Shown here: piece by piece, positions 17,080 to 26,355 of the stretch
Position numbering within the stretch: the first letter of the stretch is position 1
Layout of the letters: the number at the start of each line of letters is the position of its first letter
Source of the DNA: DATKPA01 sp051955985
Lineage (GTDB): Bacteria; Planctomycetota; Phycisphaerae; WQYP01
Length of the DNA stretch: 64,000 nt
Assembly (NCBI GenBank): GCA_051955985.1
Contig: JBQCGD010000079.1
Span: 1 to 64,000, forward strand
Reading direction: 5' to 3'
Notes under the pieces: model-generated
Seen by the model: only the letters and a program-made list of their open reading frames with translations
Told to the model about the DNA's origin: nothing
Database searches by the model: none
Program-made: the position numbers and the translations under genes

Positions 17080-18549
17080 TTACAACGTGCCCAGCGGAAT
17101 TTTGAAAGTGCCCGTGTCGACGGCGCCGGCGGAGGAGCCGGTGACGAGGTCGGCTTTTCGCCCCGTGCGTTTTTCATAGTCGGTGCAGATCTCGGCGAGC
17201 GCGGCCCGCGCGGCGTCGGTCGCATCGGCAAGGACCGCGACCGTGCCGCCATCCCCCCCACCGGTGATCTTTGCGCCATAAAAGCCCTGCGCCGGCCCAC
17301 GCTGCATGACGAGTTCGACGAGGAGATCCGTCTGCGGCGAGCCGAGGCGCGCGTTGGCGGAATAGGAGGCGTGCGATTCGAGCATCAGGGCGCCGGCCCG
17401 ATTGGCGAGCTGGCGGCGCATTTCCGGATCGGCCGCCCCTGCGAACTCGCCGATGAGTGCCGCGAAGGACTGCACCCGCTGGTTCTCGAGCACGTGGTGC
17501 GCCGCAGCCCCGCGGGGAAAGTAGGTTTCCTCCGGGTGCACGGTCGTGACGCGGTCGGAAGCGATGCCGAACGTGTCGAGAAATTCCCGCCCGGTGATCT
17601 GCTCGGGAAGCACGGGCCGGAAGTATTTGCTGAAGTGCGCGGGCGAAATGTTCGCGAGGTATCCGCGCGTGGGATCTTTTTTGACGCCGAGATCGGCGTA
17701 CATCCGTGCGATCATTTCGTGCGCGATGAACGCCGACAGCCGGGCGCGGCGATACGCGGCGCCGCCGACCGAATGCTTCACCCCGGAGGCGATCCCGGCG
17801 AACATCAGCCCCGCAGGAATGGCGGCGAAGCCTTCGACCTGGTGGGGCTGGCAACGCAGAAGCAGAAGCTGGTCGCGCCGACCCACCATGGCGGTGACCT
17901 GGTCCATGACGCCGCAGGGGCCGCCGGCGATCTGCTGCTCGACCTTCTGCGCCAGCACCGCGATCTCGAGGGGCTCGAGGATGAGGTGATACGCATCCGT
18001 GAGCGCGGTGATCGCCGCACAGGTGATCGCCGCCGAGGAGGCAAGGCCCGCGCCGATGGGCACGGTGGAATAGCAGATGATGTTCGCCCCGGCGGCGCGG
18101 CGTGTCAGCTTCTTGTGCTTGGCGAGCACGGGAAATGCGCCGGCAAAGTACGCCGCCCAGCGCCGCGGGCCGTCAAAGAGTTTCTGCAGCGTTTCCACGG
18201 GCAGCAGGGACGCGGTGCCGTAGAAATCGTCCATGGAGAGTTCGACATGGCGCGCTTCAAGCTGGTCGCCGTTGGTGTCGTTGAAGGTGTGGATGACGAT
18301 GCGGTGATCGTCGCGCCGCTGCACGGCGACCGCGGCGGCGAGATCGATCGGCAGTTCACAGACCAGGCTGCCGGTGTAATCGGCGATGCCGCCCATCACA
18401 TCGAGCCGGCCGGGCGCGCGGGCGACGCTGATGTCCTTGTGAGTTTTGGTTGCCGGCGTGAGGATCGGCGGCTGGACGGATTTGAGCCGGGCGAGAAGTT
18501 CAGGAATCGGACTGGCGAGCTGGATCGAAGAGATGGGGGCGGAAGGCAC
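17080..18549 (-). CDS. GHMP sugar kinase, arabinokinase/galactokinase-like
   Basis: 489 residues. Three GHMP motifs are present: ARAPGRLDVMGGIADYTGS (about 43-61), VPIGAGLASSAAITCAA (the ATP-binding loop) and KITGGGDGGTVAVL near the C-terminus. The first motif carries MGGIADYTG, as in plant L-arabinokinases, instead of the GEHTDY of galactokinases; the CGVMDQ segment of galactokinases is also present. Expected reaction is ATP-dependent 1-phosphorylation of a sugar (arabinose or galactose type) in the cytoplasm, feeding nucleotide-sugar synthesis. No sugar nucleotide gene is adjacent. Base composition here is balanced, unlike the G-rich block to its left. Confidence 0.85.
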   Translation of the reverse strand: MPSAPISSIQLASPIPELLARLKSVQPPILTPATKTHKDISVARAPGRLDVMGGIADYTGSLVCELPIDLAAAVAVQRRDDHRIVIHTFNDTNGDQLEARHVELSMDDFYGTASLLPVETLQKLFDGPRRWAAYFAGAFPVLAKHKKLTRRAAGANIICYSTVPIGAGLASSAAITCAAITALTDAYHLILEPLEIAVLAQKVEQQIAGGPCGVMDQVTAMVGRRDQLLLLRCQPHQVEGFAAIPAGLMFAGIASGVKHSVGGAAYRRARLSAFIAHEMIARMYADLGVKKDPTRGYLANISPAHFSKYFRPVLPEQITGREFLDTFGIASDRVTTVHPEETYFPRGAAAHHVLENQRVQSFAALIGEFAGAADPEMRRQLANRAGALMLESHASYSANARLGSPQTDLLVELVMQRGPAQGFYGAKITGGGDGGTVAVLADATDAARAALAEICTDYEKRTGRKADLVTGSSAGAVDTGTFKIPLGTL

Positions 18550-18653
18550 GAGTGCACTCCAATGACGGGCTCCGGACGGGCACTAGTGTAGCCGACGGCG
18601 TCACCGGCTGCGACAGGGGCGTTATTCTCAGAAATAAGAAGCGCAGAGAGGGA

Positions 18654-19919
18654 TTACAGCTCCAGATCCAGGGTGCTGAAGAAGCGGTCGAAGAAGCGCC
18701 AGGAGAGGGGCCGGTGCTTCCACGCCTCGTAGGTCATCAGGCGCGACTTGGCCTTGTCGTCCTGGAAGATCTTCGACTGCTGTGCCGCGAAGAGGGCGTC
18801 GTGGACGTTGAGGTTCGCCTCGTCGTTGAGGCGGAACGAGCGGTCGTCCATGTTCGAGGACCCAATGGAGGCCCACAGGTCATCCACCACGAGCAGTTTG
18901 CAGTGGATCATCGTCGGCTGGTACTCATAGATCTTCACCCCGGCCTGCAGCATGTGCCCCCAGGAGGCGCGGGAGGCCTGCCGCACGAATTGCTTGTCGA
19001 TGTGCGGCCCGGGCACGATGATTTCCACATCCACGCCGCGTTTTGCAGCTTTCTCCAGCGCGTCGCGCACGAGTCCGTCGGGCACAAAATAGGCGCTTTC
19101 GATGCGCACGCTCTTCTGCGCGTGGGCGAGGAACATGAGCATCAGCAGTTGCATGCTCTCCGCTCCGCCCGTGGGCGAGCTCTTGAACATCTGCGTGTCG
19201 ACATCGCCGGCGGGCTTGAGCTTCGGGAAATATTCGTCACCTTCCAGCACCACGCCGGTCGTCTGCATCCAGTTGTCCGCGAACGCCGCCTGCACCTGGG
19301 CGACGCCGGGGCCATCGATGCGGTAGTGATTATCGCGCCAGTGTTTCGGGTCCTGGGCATGGCCGGACCAGAGATCCGCGATGCCGACGCCGCCGGTGAA
19401 TCCCACGGTGCCATCGACCACCATCAGTTTGCGATGCGTTCGGTGATCAATTTCCTGGTAGGTGTAGATGTCGTACACGTGGAACGCGTGGAACTTGTGC
19501 ACCTCCACGCCGGAATTCTTCATCTCGTCAAAGTACGACTTGCTCAGGCGGGAGCCGCCGATGCCGTCGATCAAGACCTTCACCTTCACCCCCGCGCGGG
19601 CCCGCTCCGCAAGCGCTTCGGTAAACGCCCGCCCGATCTTTCCATCCCAGTAGATGTAGGTCTCAAACGTGATGGATCGCTTCGCGTGGTGGATTGCCTC
19701 CAGCATTGCGGGGAAGATCTCGTCGCCGTTGCGGTAGGTCGTGATGCGGTTCCCCGAAACGATGGCGGGTCCGAGCAGGTCGCCGATGTCGCGTTCGAAT
19801 TGCGGGGTATTCACGCCATAGCTGGAATCAATTTTGTAATGGATCGGTCGAGTCAGCGTGCAGCCGCCGATCAGGAACAACCCAGCGACCGCCACGACCA
19901 TGCTGCGCCATCTGCTCAT
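18654..19919 (-). CDS. Phospholipase D/cardiolipin synthase family lipoprotein
   Basis: 421 residues from ATG 19919, with GAGGAG at the right distance; the longer frame upstream is rejected. The N-terminus is a lipoprotein signal with lipobox LIGGC. Two HKD motifs are visible: HRKLMVVDGTVGFTGG and HCKLLVVDDLWASIGSSN, each with the HxKxxxxD pattern and a following glycine-rich turn, so both halves of the catalytic site are intact. Family enzymes join phosphatidyl groups to make cardiolipin or cleave phosphodiesters. A lipid-anchored form acts on the outside of the membrane. A putative PLD nuclease is the alternative. Confidence 0.87.
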   Translation of the reverse strand: MSRWRSMVVAVAGLFLIGGCTLTRPIHYKIDSSYGVNTPQFERDIGDLLGPAIVSGNRITTYRNGDEIFPAMLEAIHHAKRSITFETYIYWDGKIGRAFTEALAERARAGVKVKVLIDGIGGSRLSKSYFDEMKNSGVEVHKFHAFHVYDIYTYQEIDHRTHRKLMVVDGTVGFTGGVGIADLWSGHAQDPKHWRDNHYRIDGPGVAQVQAAFADNWMQTTGVVLEGDEYFPKLKPAGDVDTQMFKSSPTGGAESMQLLMLMFLAHAQKSVRIESAYFVPDGLVRDALEKAAKRGVDVEIIVPGPHIDKQFVRQASRASWGHMLQAGVKIYEYQPTMIHCKLLVVDDLWASIGSSNMDDRSFRLNDEANLNVHDALFAAQQSKIFQDDKAKSRLMTYEAWKHRPLSWRFFDRFFSTLDLEL

Positions 19920-20336
19920 GAAGCTCCTCGCATCCGGCGCGGGAATCGCGCCGCCCCCACGGATACGATTTTCGCAGCCGTCACGGATTGCCGGATTTTG
20001 CAGTTGCGCGCAAGGGACGCCCGCGGTTGTGGGAACCGCGGGCGTTTGGGAAGGGTGGAAGGATCGGAACGGCCAAGGCCGTCGGAAGCCCCGCCGCATG
20101 GCCGGAGAAGCTTCGGTCACACAGGTATGCCGCACGGCCAGGATTTTATTCGCCCGTACCCGATGATTTGTCGGCGGGCGGTCCGGCTCTTCACCGATCC
20201 CGTCGCCTATCTCTCATAATTTATGCGGCATTTCCACCTCCCGGCCACGCAGTTTTTTCTTGCTCCTGCCCCTCCCGCAGGAGTATAAAAAAGGTGCGCC
20301 GTATCAACGAAAAATCCGGGAAATGTAAGGGATGCC

Positions 20337-20738
20337 ATGCCAAGTCCCCGGTCTGGAAATCCCGCGCCCGTAGTCTCCCCAGCCGAGCCGACCCTTGCCC
20401 TCGATGCTGACGATGCCAGTCCCGGCGCCGTCGAACAGGTGAAGACCTACCAGCGCAGCAGGGGGAGCGGCAAGTACGGGGCGGTGCAGACGCAGCCCTA
20501 CAAGCCGCCCGAAACCGAGCAACAAAAAGCAAAGAAAACCAGCTGGATCGAAATTGTCCTGATCGACAAATCGGAAAATCCAGTTCCCGGCGCCCATTAC
20601 CAGATCAAACTTCCCGACGGCTCCGTGGCCGATGGCACCCTCGACTCGCATGGTTTTGCGAGGGTCGACGGCATCGATCCGGGCCAATGCAGGATCACGT
20701 TTCCGGAGTACGCGCCGAGTTCCTGGCAAAAGGCGTGA
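20337..20738 (+). CDS. Carboxypeptidase-regulatory-like protein of a secretion cargo cassette
   Basis: 133 residues from ATG 20337 with AAGGGA just upstream. The N-terminal half is Pro- and Gln-rich linker. The C-terminal half is a small beta-sandwich: SWIEIVLIDKSENPVPGAHY, LPDGSVADGTLDSHGFAR and VDGIDPGQCRITFPEY. Modules of this type occur at the C-terminal end of VgrG spike proteins or as separate small proteins next to type VI secretion cargo. First of four to five plus-strand genes with short gaps. No VgrG, PAAR or sheath gene is in the window, so the link to a secretion machine is inference. Confidence 0.7.
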   Translation: MPSPRSGNPAPVVSPAEPTLALDADDASPGAVEQVKTYQRSRGSGKYGAVQTQPYKPPETEQQKAKKTSWIEIVLIDKSENPVPGAHYQIKLPDGSVADGTLDSHGFARVDGIDPGQCRITFPEYAPSSWQKA

Positions 20739-20816
20739 CCATGTCCAGACGCGCACCTTGCTCTTGCCGCAGTCGCCGACTTCGGTTGGCCCCGCAGCTT
20801 TCACGGGAGGACGGTC

Positions 20817-21551
20817 ATGCCTGTTAGACCTCCCGAAGACGGCCAGTGCGTTGTCCACGATGGGGAGTGGGTCGGCAGCATTGCGGTCCGCTATGGGTAC
20901 GTCGAATGGAACCAGGACGTGTGGCAGCATGAGAAGAACAGCGACCTGCGCCAGCGCCGGGGCGACCCGCATGTTCTTGCCCCGGGCGATGTGCTGTACA
21001 TCCCCCCTTTCGATCCGAAATACGAGCCGGGCGCCACGGAACAGCGTCACAAATTCCAGCTCAAGGTGCCCACCGAAGTCCTGCGCATTCGTTTTCTCCG
21101 CCCCGACGGCACACCTCTCAAAAACGAAGACTACCTGCTGAACATCGAAACAGGCGATGGCGGCGGCGTTTTCACCCAGCGCAATAAAAAAACCGACGGA
21201 AACGGTCTGCTCGAGGAAGCCATCCCCAGCAGCGCCCTCGCCGCCACCCTCAAGTTCACCCGCCTCCACCAGGCCATCCAACTCCGCCTCGGGTATCTCT
21301 ACCCCATGGATTTCAACGACAAGCCCAAGCTCATCCTCGGCACACAGCAACGCCTCAAGTGGCTCGGTTTCTACACCGCGGAGATCGAGCCCGACGAAGG
21401 GCCGGAACTCGAATCCGCCCTCCGCGCCTTTCAACAGTTCTGCAAAGACAACGCCGGCAAGGGCGATGACCGCATCAGCGACGCCGGCCCCGTTGATGGA
21501 ACCCTCAGCCAGCAGACGCGCGACGCGCTCGTCAAGTTCTACGGTTCGTGA
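20817..21551 (+). CDS. LysM-like and peptidoglycan-binding domain protein
   Basis: 244 residues from ATG 20817 with GGGAGGA upstream. N-terminal LysM-like module (WVGSIAVRYGYVEWNQDVWQ ... VLAPGDVLYIPP, about 18-64), a middle beta domain (EVLRIRFLRPDGTPLKNEDY), then a C-terminal PG_binding_1 domain (LILGTQQRLKWLGFYTAEIE ... VDGTLSQQTRDALVKFY, about 170-243). No signal peptide, so if it reaches the cell wall it must travel by a signal-independent route, as type VI or related cargo does. This architecture is often found next to the preceding type of protein. Confidence 0.8.
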   Translation: MPVRPPEDGQCVVHDGEWVGSIAVRYGYVEWNQDVWQHEKNSDLRQRRGDPHVLAPGDVLYIPPFDPKYEPGATEQRHKFQLKVPTEVLRIRFLRPDGTPLKNEDYLLNIETGDGGGVFTQRNKKTDGNGLLEEAIPSSALAATLKFTRLHQAIQLRLGYLYPMDFNDKPKLILGTQQRLKWLGFYTAEIEPDEGPELESALRAFQQFCKDNAGKGDDRISDAGPVDGTLSQQTRDALVKFYGS

Positions 21552-21584
21552 CAGATCGCTCTTCCCACCGGGAGCAGCTTTCTC

Positions 21585-22274
21585 ATGGCGGCCAAAAAGC
21601 CCAAACCCGCACGCATCATTCAGGTGGTCCTGAAGGACAGCCTCCGCGTCGATTGCGTTGCCGACCCGGATGTCACGGAGAGCGTCACCGTGGACATCGA
21701 TTTCACCGGCAACCACTACACCTGGGCCCTCGAAAAGCTGATGAGCACGAGAAACGAGGCCCTTCCATTCAACTTCCCGTCGCAGGTCGCCGCCGCCGCC
21801 AATGCGCAGGACGATCCGAACCATCAGAACACCGTCGCGATCCAGTCGCCGGAGTTCATCAAGATCGATTGCGGCTACTGGGGCAGTTACCTGAAGGACG
21901 GCAAGCGCTTCCCCTTCCGCGACTTCGGACTGGTCCAGGGCGACCGCGTCTGGCAGTGCCAGTTTGATCCCGCCAAGCCGCATGACAACCTCGACGACTA
22001 CATTCCGAAGGGCGCCAGCCCCGTCCGCAAGTTCCTCGATGCCGTCAAGGCGAAAGGCTTCGGCGTCAAGATGGTGCAATACGCCGTGGCGCCCCCCTCT
22101 CCCGCCACCGATGGCCTCGATTTTTCGACGCTCTACGTGCTCCTCCCCGACCTCCATCTCCCGGAACGCTGGCCCGATGAACCCACAACCGCCTCGCGCC
22201 ACAAGGACCCGGACGCGCGCGCGGCACTCCAGACCGAGCTGATTTGCTGCCAGCACGCCGTCGGCTGGAAATGA
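21585..22274 (+). CDS. Metallophosphoesterase, N-terminal part, ending at an in-frame TGA
   Basis: 229 residues from ATG 21585 with a GGGAGC site. Residues 1-180 form an unrecognised domain (HYTWALEKLMSTRNEALPFN, then FIKIDCGYWGSYLKDGKRFP). Residues 181-200 read STLYVLLPDLHLPERWPDEP, with D189-x-H191, which is metal motif I of calcineurin-like phosphoesterases. The frame then stops at TGA (22272-22274). The next open frame is in the same reading frame and carries motifs II to V, so the two together look like one 737-residue protein with an internal stop. Either a recent nonsense mutation, a sequence error or read-through; as annotated this half alone cannot be an active phosphoesterase. Confidence 0.75.
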   Translation: MAAKKPKPARIIQVVLKDSLRVDCVADPDVTESVTVDIDFTGNHYTWALEKLMSTRNEALPFNFPSQVAAAANAQDDPNHQNTVAIQSPEFIKIDCGYWGSYLKDGKRFPFRDFGLVQGDRVWQCQFDPAKPHDNLDDYIPKGASPVRKFLDAVKAKGFGVKMVQYAVAPPSPATDGLDFSTLYVLLPDLHLPERWPDEPTTASRHKDPDARAALQTELICCQHAVGWK

Positions 22275-22283
22275 TTCGTCGAC

Positions 22284-23798
22284 ATGGACACGCCACGGCA
22301 GACGCAGATCCAGGAGTATCTTGAGGACCTCATCGACCACCAGGGCGCGAAGTCCTGGACCACGGTGGTCAAACGCAAGATCCGGAAGGACCTGAGTTAC
22401 ACCTTTACCAGCAGCGAATTCCTCGCCGAGCTCGCCTTCGTTGACCGCCGCATCAAGGCCGCCTGCTGCTGGTTTTATCCCGAAGGGCTCCAGCAGGGCG
22501 ATCGCATGACGGGCCCAAAACCTGGCGACCTGAAGCCCGCCGACCCTCTCGCCGGCGATCCCGCTCCGGCCATCGACCTGGTCAATCTCCTCGCGATCAT
22601 CCGCGACCTCCAGCAGGATACGCGGATCAAGGTCATCCAGCTCGGCGATCTCCTGGAAATGTGGATCGGCCGGGAGTTTCTCTACCGCTTCTTCCCCACC
22701 TGCGACGCCCCTTTGGCGGGCAACGCGCCCAGGGCCCTGAATCTCGTCACTTCCGGAAAACCGGTCGTCGGCGTTGACGACCGCCTGCAACTCCGCCGCG
22801 ATGCCGGCTGGCGCGATCCCGCCTCCGCCGAGCCCACCGGCTTCAAACATTACGTCTTCGACCCCGCGGACAAATGGGAACTGCTCGAGCGCCACAAAAC
22901 CGGCAATTACCTCGATCTTCCCCGTGCGCTCGACGGCCTGACTGCTGAGGAGTTCTACCAGGCAATCGGGAACCGGTACGAAACGCTCAAATACAACGCC
23001 TGCGTCTCTGCCAACGCTGCCGACCTCGAACAGGAAGGCCGCAACATCGTTCAACGGCTGCAATCCCTCCTCGGACAGCGTTTCTACAACTGCTACAACT
23101 TCTGCCTCCCTCTCCCCAAAAAGCCCACCGGCGCACTCACCGCCGCGAGCCTGAGCGCCTTCAAAGCCATCGACGGCGGCAATTTCATGCAAAGCTATCA
23201 GCGCACCGCCGAAGGCAGCATCTACAACGACGAACACGCCTGGAGCCTCAAAAATCATTGCGCCTGGGATTCCGACCACGACGCGGAGTTTTTCTTCAAC
23301 CGCATGATCCTCGACCTCCTCAAAACCGTCGGGTTCATCAACATCCATGGGAACCATGACGGCTACCGTTCCGATCCGCTCCTCAAGGAGGGCATCTCGG
23401 ACGCGGCGTTCCAGGCCGAGGAAGTTCTCGACAAGCAGATCCTCGGTCACGCCGGCTTCTGGTGCGAACATGGCCATCGCTGGGACTCGTACAACCGCGA
23501 TGGCCGCTTCTTCGGCGCCGGCATGACCAACCTTGTTTATTACCAGTTCGACAACATGTTGAAACTGGATGCGCGGAAATCCTGGCTCGTCGATCCCTCC
23601 GAACAGGCTGGCGAACAGCCCGGCGCCGCCCAATGGTTCCGCATGATCCACTTCCTGCCAAAGAACGAAAAAGGGCGATTCGTCGAAAAGTCCAATTTCG
23701 CCATCTATGCCAGCGGCCACACCCATGCCGCTGACCTTGTTCGTGTCCGTTTCATATCGATCGGGGATTTTGAAGATCTCGTCGAAATGGAACCTTGA
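22284..23798 (+). CDS. Metallophosphoesterase, C-terminal part
   Basis: 504 residues if begun at ATG 22284, in the same frame as the preceding gene and three codons past its TGA. No ribosome site precedes this ATG, which argues that it is not a natural start. It carries the remaining calcineurin-like motifs: GDLLEMW (motif II, about residue 118), NIHGNHDGYR (motif III), CEHGHRWDSY (motif IV) and ASGHTHAAD near the C-terminus (motif V). Motif I is missing here and is found just before the TGA. The metal centre would need both parts. Long insertions between motifs II and III make it larger than ordinary family members, as in toxin-like or cargo-associated versions. Substrate unknown. Confidence 0.75.
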   Translation: MDTPRQTQIQEYLEDLIDHQGAKSWTTVVKRKIRKDLSYTFTSSEFLAELAFVDRRIKAACCWFYPEGLQQGDRMTGPKPGDLKPADPLAGDPAPAIDLVNLLAIIRDLQQDTRIKVIQLGDLLEMWIGREFLYRFFPTCDAPLAGNAPRALNLVTSGKPVVGVDDRLQLRRDAGWRDPASAEPTGFKHYVFDPADKWELLERHKTGNYLDLPRALDGLTAEEFYQAIGNRYETLKYNACVSANAADLEQEGRNIVQRLQSLLGQRFYNCYNFCLPLPKKPTGALTAASLSAFKAIDGGNFMQSYQRTAEGSIYNDEHAWSLKNHCAWDSDHDAEFFFNRMILDLLKTVGFINIHGNHDGYRSDPLLKEGISDAAFQAEEVLDKQILGHAGFWCEHGHRWDSYNRDGRFFGAGMTNLVYYQFDNMLKLDARKSWLVDPSEQAGEQPGAAQWFRMIHFLPKNEKGRFVEKSNFAIYASGHTHAADLVRVRFISIGDFEDLVEMEP

Positions 23799-23824
23799 GC
23801 CGGATGCCCATGGGCCGCTGAAGA

Positions 23825-24745
23825 ATGAAAAGGCTCTTCACATGCATCGCCTGCCTGTTGCTTCTGCTTGTTCTTTCCCCGCCGCGGCGCTGCGCCTCTG
23901 CGCCGCAGGAGGTCCCCGTGCCGGATAACAGCATTTCCTTCAAAATCGCCTACCTGCTTCGTGAGCATCTCGAACTCGCCGAGCAGGAAACGGACGTCTC
24001 CCCGGTGATCAGGGAAACCAGCGACCGCCAGTCGCTCCTCCTGATGGATGCCGCTTCTACCGATGCCCGCCACCGCCGGACGCTGGAAGAGTTCTTCATC
24101 TCCCCGCAGCAGCTTCGCAACCAGATCGCCGGGCGGGCCGGAATCTCGCGCGCCGACCTCCGCGACGAACACCGCCGCGCACTCAAGTCCATGAAGATCC
24201 GCTTCGGCCTCGAAATCCCTCTCGCCCTCGACACCGACCTGGCCAACCACGACCCGGCCGAACGCATGTCCGACGGCACCGTCATCCACACCTCCTACCA
24301 GGCCCTGCACCTCCCCTCGTTTCTCCCCGAATTCCCCCTCACCGACCGGGAGCTCAATCACTCCTGGAACGCCGCCGCGATGATCACCTACGGCGCCGGC
24401 GAGTTTGCGGTGAATTACTCGACGAAGATCATCGCCAAGGAAGCCGCCCTGTGGCGCCTGCAAATTGACCTCTTGCCCAAGGAATCCTCGGTCACGCGGG
24501 ACCAGTTCACGCTGACGCTGCACCCCGCCGGCTCATGCACCGTGACCATTTCCGCCCTCGATCAAAGTTACCTCTCCGCCAGGGGCGAGTTCCATCTGCT
24601 CGTCAACGGAACCCTTGCAGTGGAAGACGGCAAGCGCGAAGCGCAGCTTCTCGATTACACCAACAAATTCGAATGGTCGCGCGTCCCGGTTATTTTCGAC
24701 GCCGAACACGTCTCGGCAATCGCCTGGAAGCCGGATGCGCCTTGA
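23825..24745 (+). CDS. Exported protein of unknown function, last gene of the cassette
   Basis: 306 residues with a clear signal peptide (MKRLFTCIACLLLLLVLSPP ... CASA), so it goes through Sec to the periplasm. Not recognised. The mature part has a helical N-terminal half (FKIAYLLREHLELAEQETD, RHRRTLEEFFISPQQLRNQI) and a beta-rich C-terminal half. It follows the phosphoesterase by 26 bp. In effector cassettes an exported last gene is often the immunity protein; here that is only a guess by position. Convergent with ubiD 21 bp away. Confidence 0.7.
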   Translation: MKRLFTCIACLLLLLVLSPPRRCASAPQEVPVPDNSISFKIAYLLREHLELAEQETDVSPVIRETSDRQSLLLMDAASTDARHRRTLEEFFISPQQLRNQIAGRAGISRADLRDEHRRALKSMKIRFGLEIPLALDTDLANHDPAERMSDGTVIHTSYQALHLPSFLPEFPLTDRELNHSWNAAAMITYGAGEFAVNYSTKIIAKEAALWRLQIDLLPKESSVTRDQFTLTLHPAGSCTVTISALDQSYLSARGEFHLLVNGTLAVEDGKREAQLLDYTNKFEWSRVPVIFDAEHVSAIAWKPDAP

Positions 24746-24766
24746 GGAACGTCGCGCCCGCTCCGT

Positions 24767-26230
24767 TTAAAAACCGTATTCCCGCCAGCGCTTCGTCACC
24801 CGCTCGCGCGTCCCCTCATCCATCTGGATCTCCCCCGGCCATTCCCGCACCACCCCCTCCCCCGGCCACTTCTTCGTCGCATCGATCCCCATCTTGCTCC
24901 CCGCCCCCTCATACGGCGCCGCATGGTCCAGGATGTCCAGCGGCCCATCCACCATCATGATGTCCCGCTTCGGATCGACATTCCCCGCCACGTGGAACAT
25001 CACATCGTCGACGGAATGCACATCCACATCCTCATCGACGACGACGATCATCTTCGTCCACGCCATCTGCCCCGCGCCCCAGATCGCGCTCATCACCTTG
25101 CGCGCGTGGTACGGATATTCCTTCTTGATCTTGACGAACGCGCACGAATGAAACACCCCGAACATCGGCAAGTCATAATCAATAATGTCCGGCACCAGGA
25201 TTTTCAGCAGCGGCAAAAACAACCGCTCCGTCGCCTTGCCGAGGTAATAATCCTCCTGCGGCGGCTTCCCCACGATCGTCGTGGGATACACCGGGTTCTT
25301 CCGATGCGTGATCGCCGTCACGTTGAACACCGGATACTGCCCGGCGAGCGAATAAAAACCGGTGTGATCGCCGAACGGCCCCTCCAGGATCGTCTGCTTC
25401 GGATCGACCCACCCCTCGATGACAATCTCGCAATTCGCCGACACTTCCAGCGGCACCGTCTTGCACGGCACAAGATCCAGCCCGCGCCCCTGCAAAAAGC
25501 CCGCAAACATGTGCTCATCAATTCCGGGCGGCAAGGGCGCCGTCGCCGCATACGGCAACACGCTCTCACCCCCGAGCGTAATCGCCAGCGGGCACCTCTC
25601 CCCGCGCTTCGCCCACGCCCGGAAGTGCCGAGCGCCATCGTGGTGCATGTGCCAGTGCATCGCCGTCATCTTCGGCCCGAACACCTGCACGCGGTACATT
25701 CCGAGGTTCCGCGCCCCCGTCTCCGGATGCTTCGTCACAATCTGCCCGAACGTGATGTACTTCCCGCCATCCTCCGGCCAGCACTGAATCACCGGCAGCT
25801 TCGTCAGGTCCGCATCGTCCGTGTGCACGACTTCCTGGCAAAGCGCCCCGCTCCCGCTCCCCCGCACCTTCGGCACGTACGACCCGATCTTCAAAAAATC
25901 CACCCCCTTCTTCAGCTTGTTCCAAATCCCCACCGGCACTTCCGGCCGCGTCATCTCCGCAATCCGCCCCGCCAGTTCATCAAAATTCTCGCACCCCAGC
26001 GCCATGTGCATCCGCTTGTACGACCCAAACGTGTTGATCGCCAGCGGCAACTCGCTCCCCGCCACGGTCTCAAACAACAGCGCCTGGTTCTTCACCCCCC
26101 CTAGCTGTTTGGAGACGCGGTCCGTGATCTCCGTCACTTCCAGCACCGGATCGACGCTCGCCTTCACCCGCCGCAATTCCCCCGCCCCTTCGAGCGCTTT
26201 CAAAAAACTCTGCAGATCGTCGTATGGCAT
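24767..26230 (-). CDS. ubiD: UbiD family decarboxylase
   Basis: 487 residues, the full length of UbiD-type non-oxidative decarboxylases that use prenylated FMN, in quinone synthesis or aromatic acid metabolism. Family signs: PYDDLQSFLKALEGAGELRR at the start, the long central beta barrel with TAMHWHMHHDGARHF, PFGDHTGFYS and NPVYPTTIVGKPPQEDYYLG, and the C-terminal helix region. The UbiX-type partner that makes the cofactor is not in the window. Whether it serves menaquinone or another pathway cannot be told. The coding strand is G-rich, opposite to minus-strand genes in the first 16 kb. Confidence 0.92.
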   Translation of the reverse strand: MPYDDLQSFLKALEGAGELRRVKASVDPVLEVTEITDRVSKQLGGVKNQALLFETVAGSELPLAINTFGSYKRMHMALGCENFDELAGRIAEMTRPEVPVGIWNKLKKGVDFLKIGSYVPKVRGSGSGALCQEVVHTDDADLTKLPVIQCWPEDGGKYITFGQIVTKHPETGARNLGMYRVQVFGPKMTAMHWHMHHDGARHFRAWAKRGERCPLAITLGGESVLPYAATAPLPPGIDEHMFAGFLQGRGLDLVPCKTVPLEVSANCEIVIEGWVDPKQTILEGPFGDHTGFYSLAGQYPVFNVTAITHRKNPVYPTTIVGKPPQEDYYLGKATERLFLPLLKILVPDIIDYDLPMFGVFHSCAFVKIKKEYPYHARKVMSAIWGAGQMAWTKMIVVVDEDVDVHSVDDVMFHVAGNVDPKRDIMMVDGPLDILDHAAPYEGAGSKMGIDATKKWPGEGVVREWPGEIQMDEGTRERVTKRWREYGF

Positions 26231-26294
26231 GCCGCGTATCCTAGACGCCCGCGCACAAACTTGGCAAACTTCCCTCTCTCAAGGAGCACCCAAA

Positions 26295-26326
26295 GACGCC
26301 CGTCGCCCGCAGGCGACGCGGGCACC
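26295..26326. repeat. Second dispersed palindrome family, copy A
   Basis: A 32-bp element with an imperfect inverted repeat around GTCGCCCGCAGGCGAC, flanked by gacgcc and gcgggcacc. The reverse complement of 40569-40600 matches it at 31 of 32 positions. It sits 30 bp upstream of the ispE start, in the gap between ubiD and ispE, which are divergently transcribed. Confidence 0.75.
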
Positions 26327-26355
26327 ATGCACCCGCTCATTGGACCCTGAATCCC

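Noticed and set aside
16291..18591. Plus-strand frame of 766 codons
   Set aside because: Antisense to the zinc-ribbon membrane protein and the GHMP kinase, with no recognisable protein features.
22272..22274. TGA read as an amino acid by a genetic code change
   Set aside because: TGA ends many other genes in the window, for example at 2721-2723 and 8506-8508, so the code is standard. Selenocysteine was considered, but I see no SECIS-like hairpin or conserved Cys position to support it.
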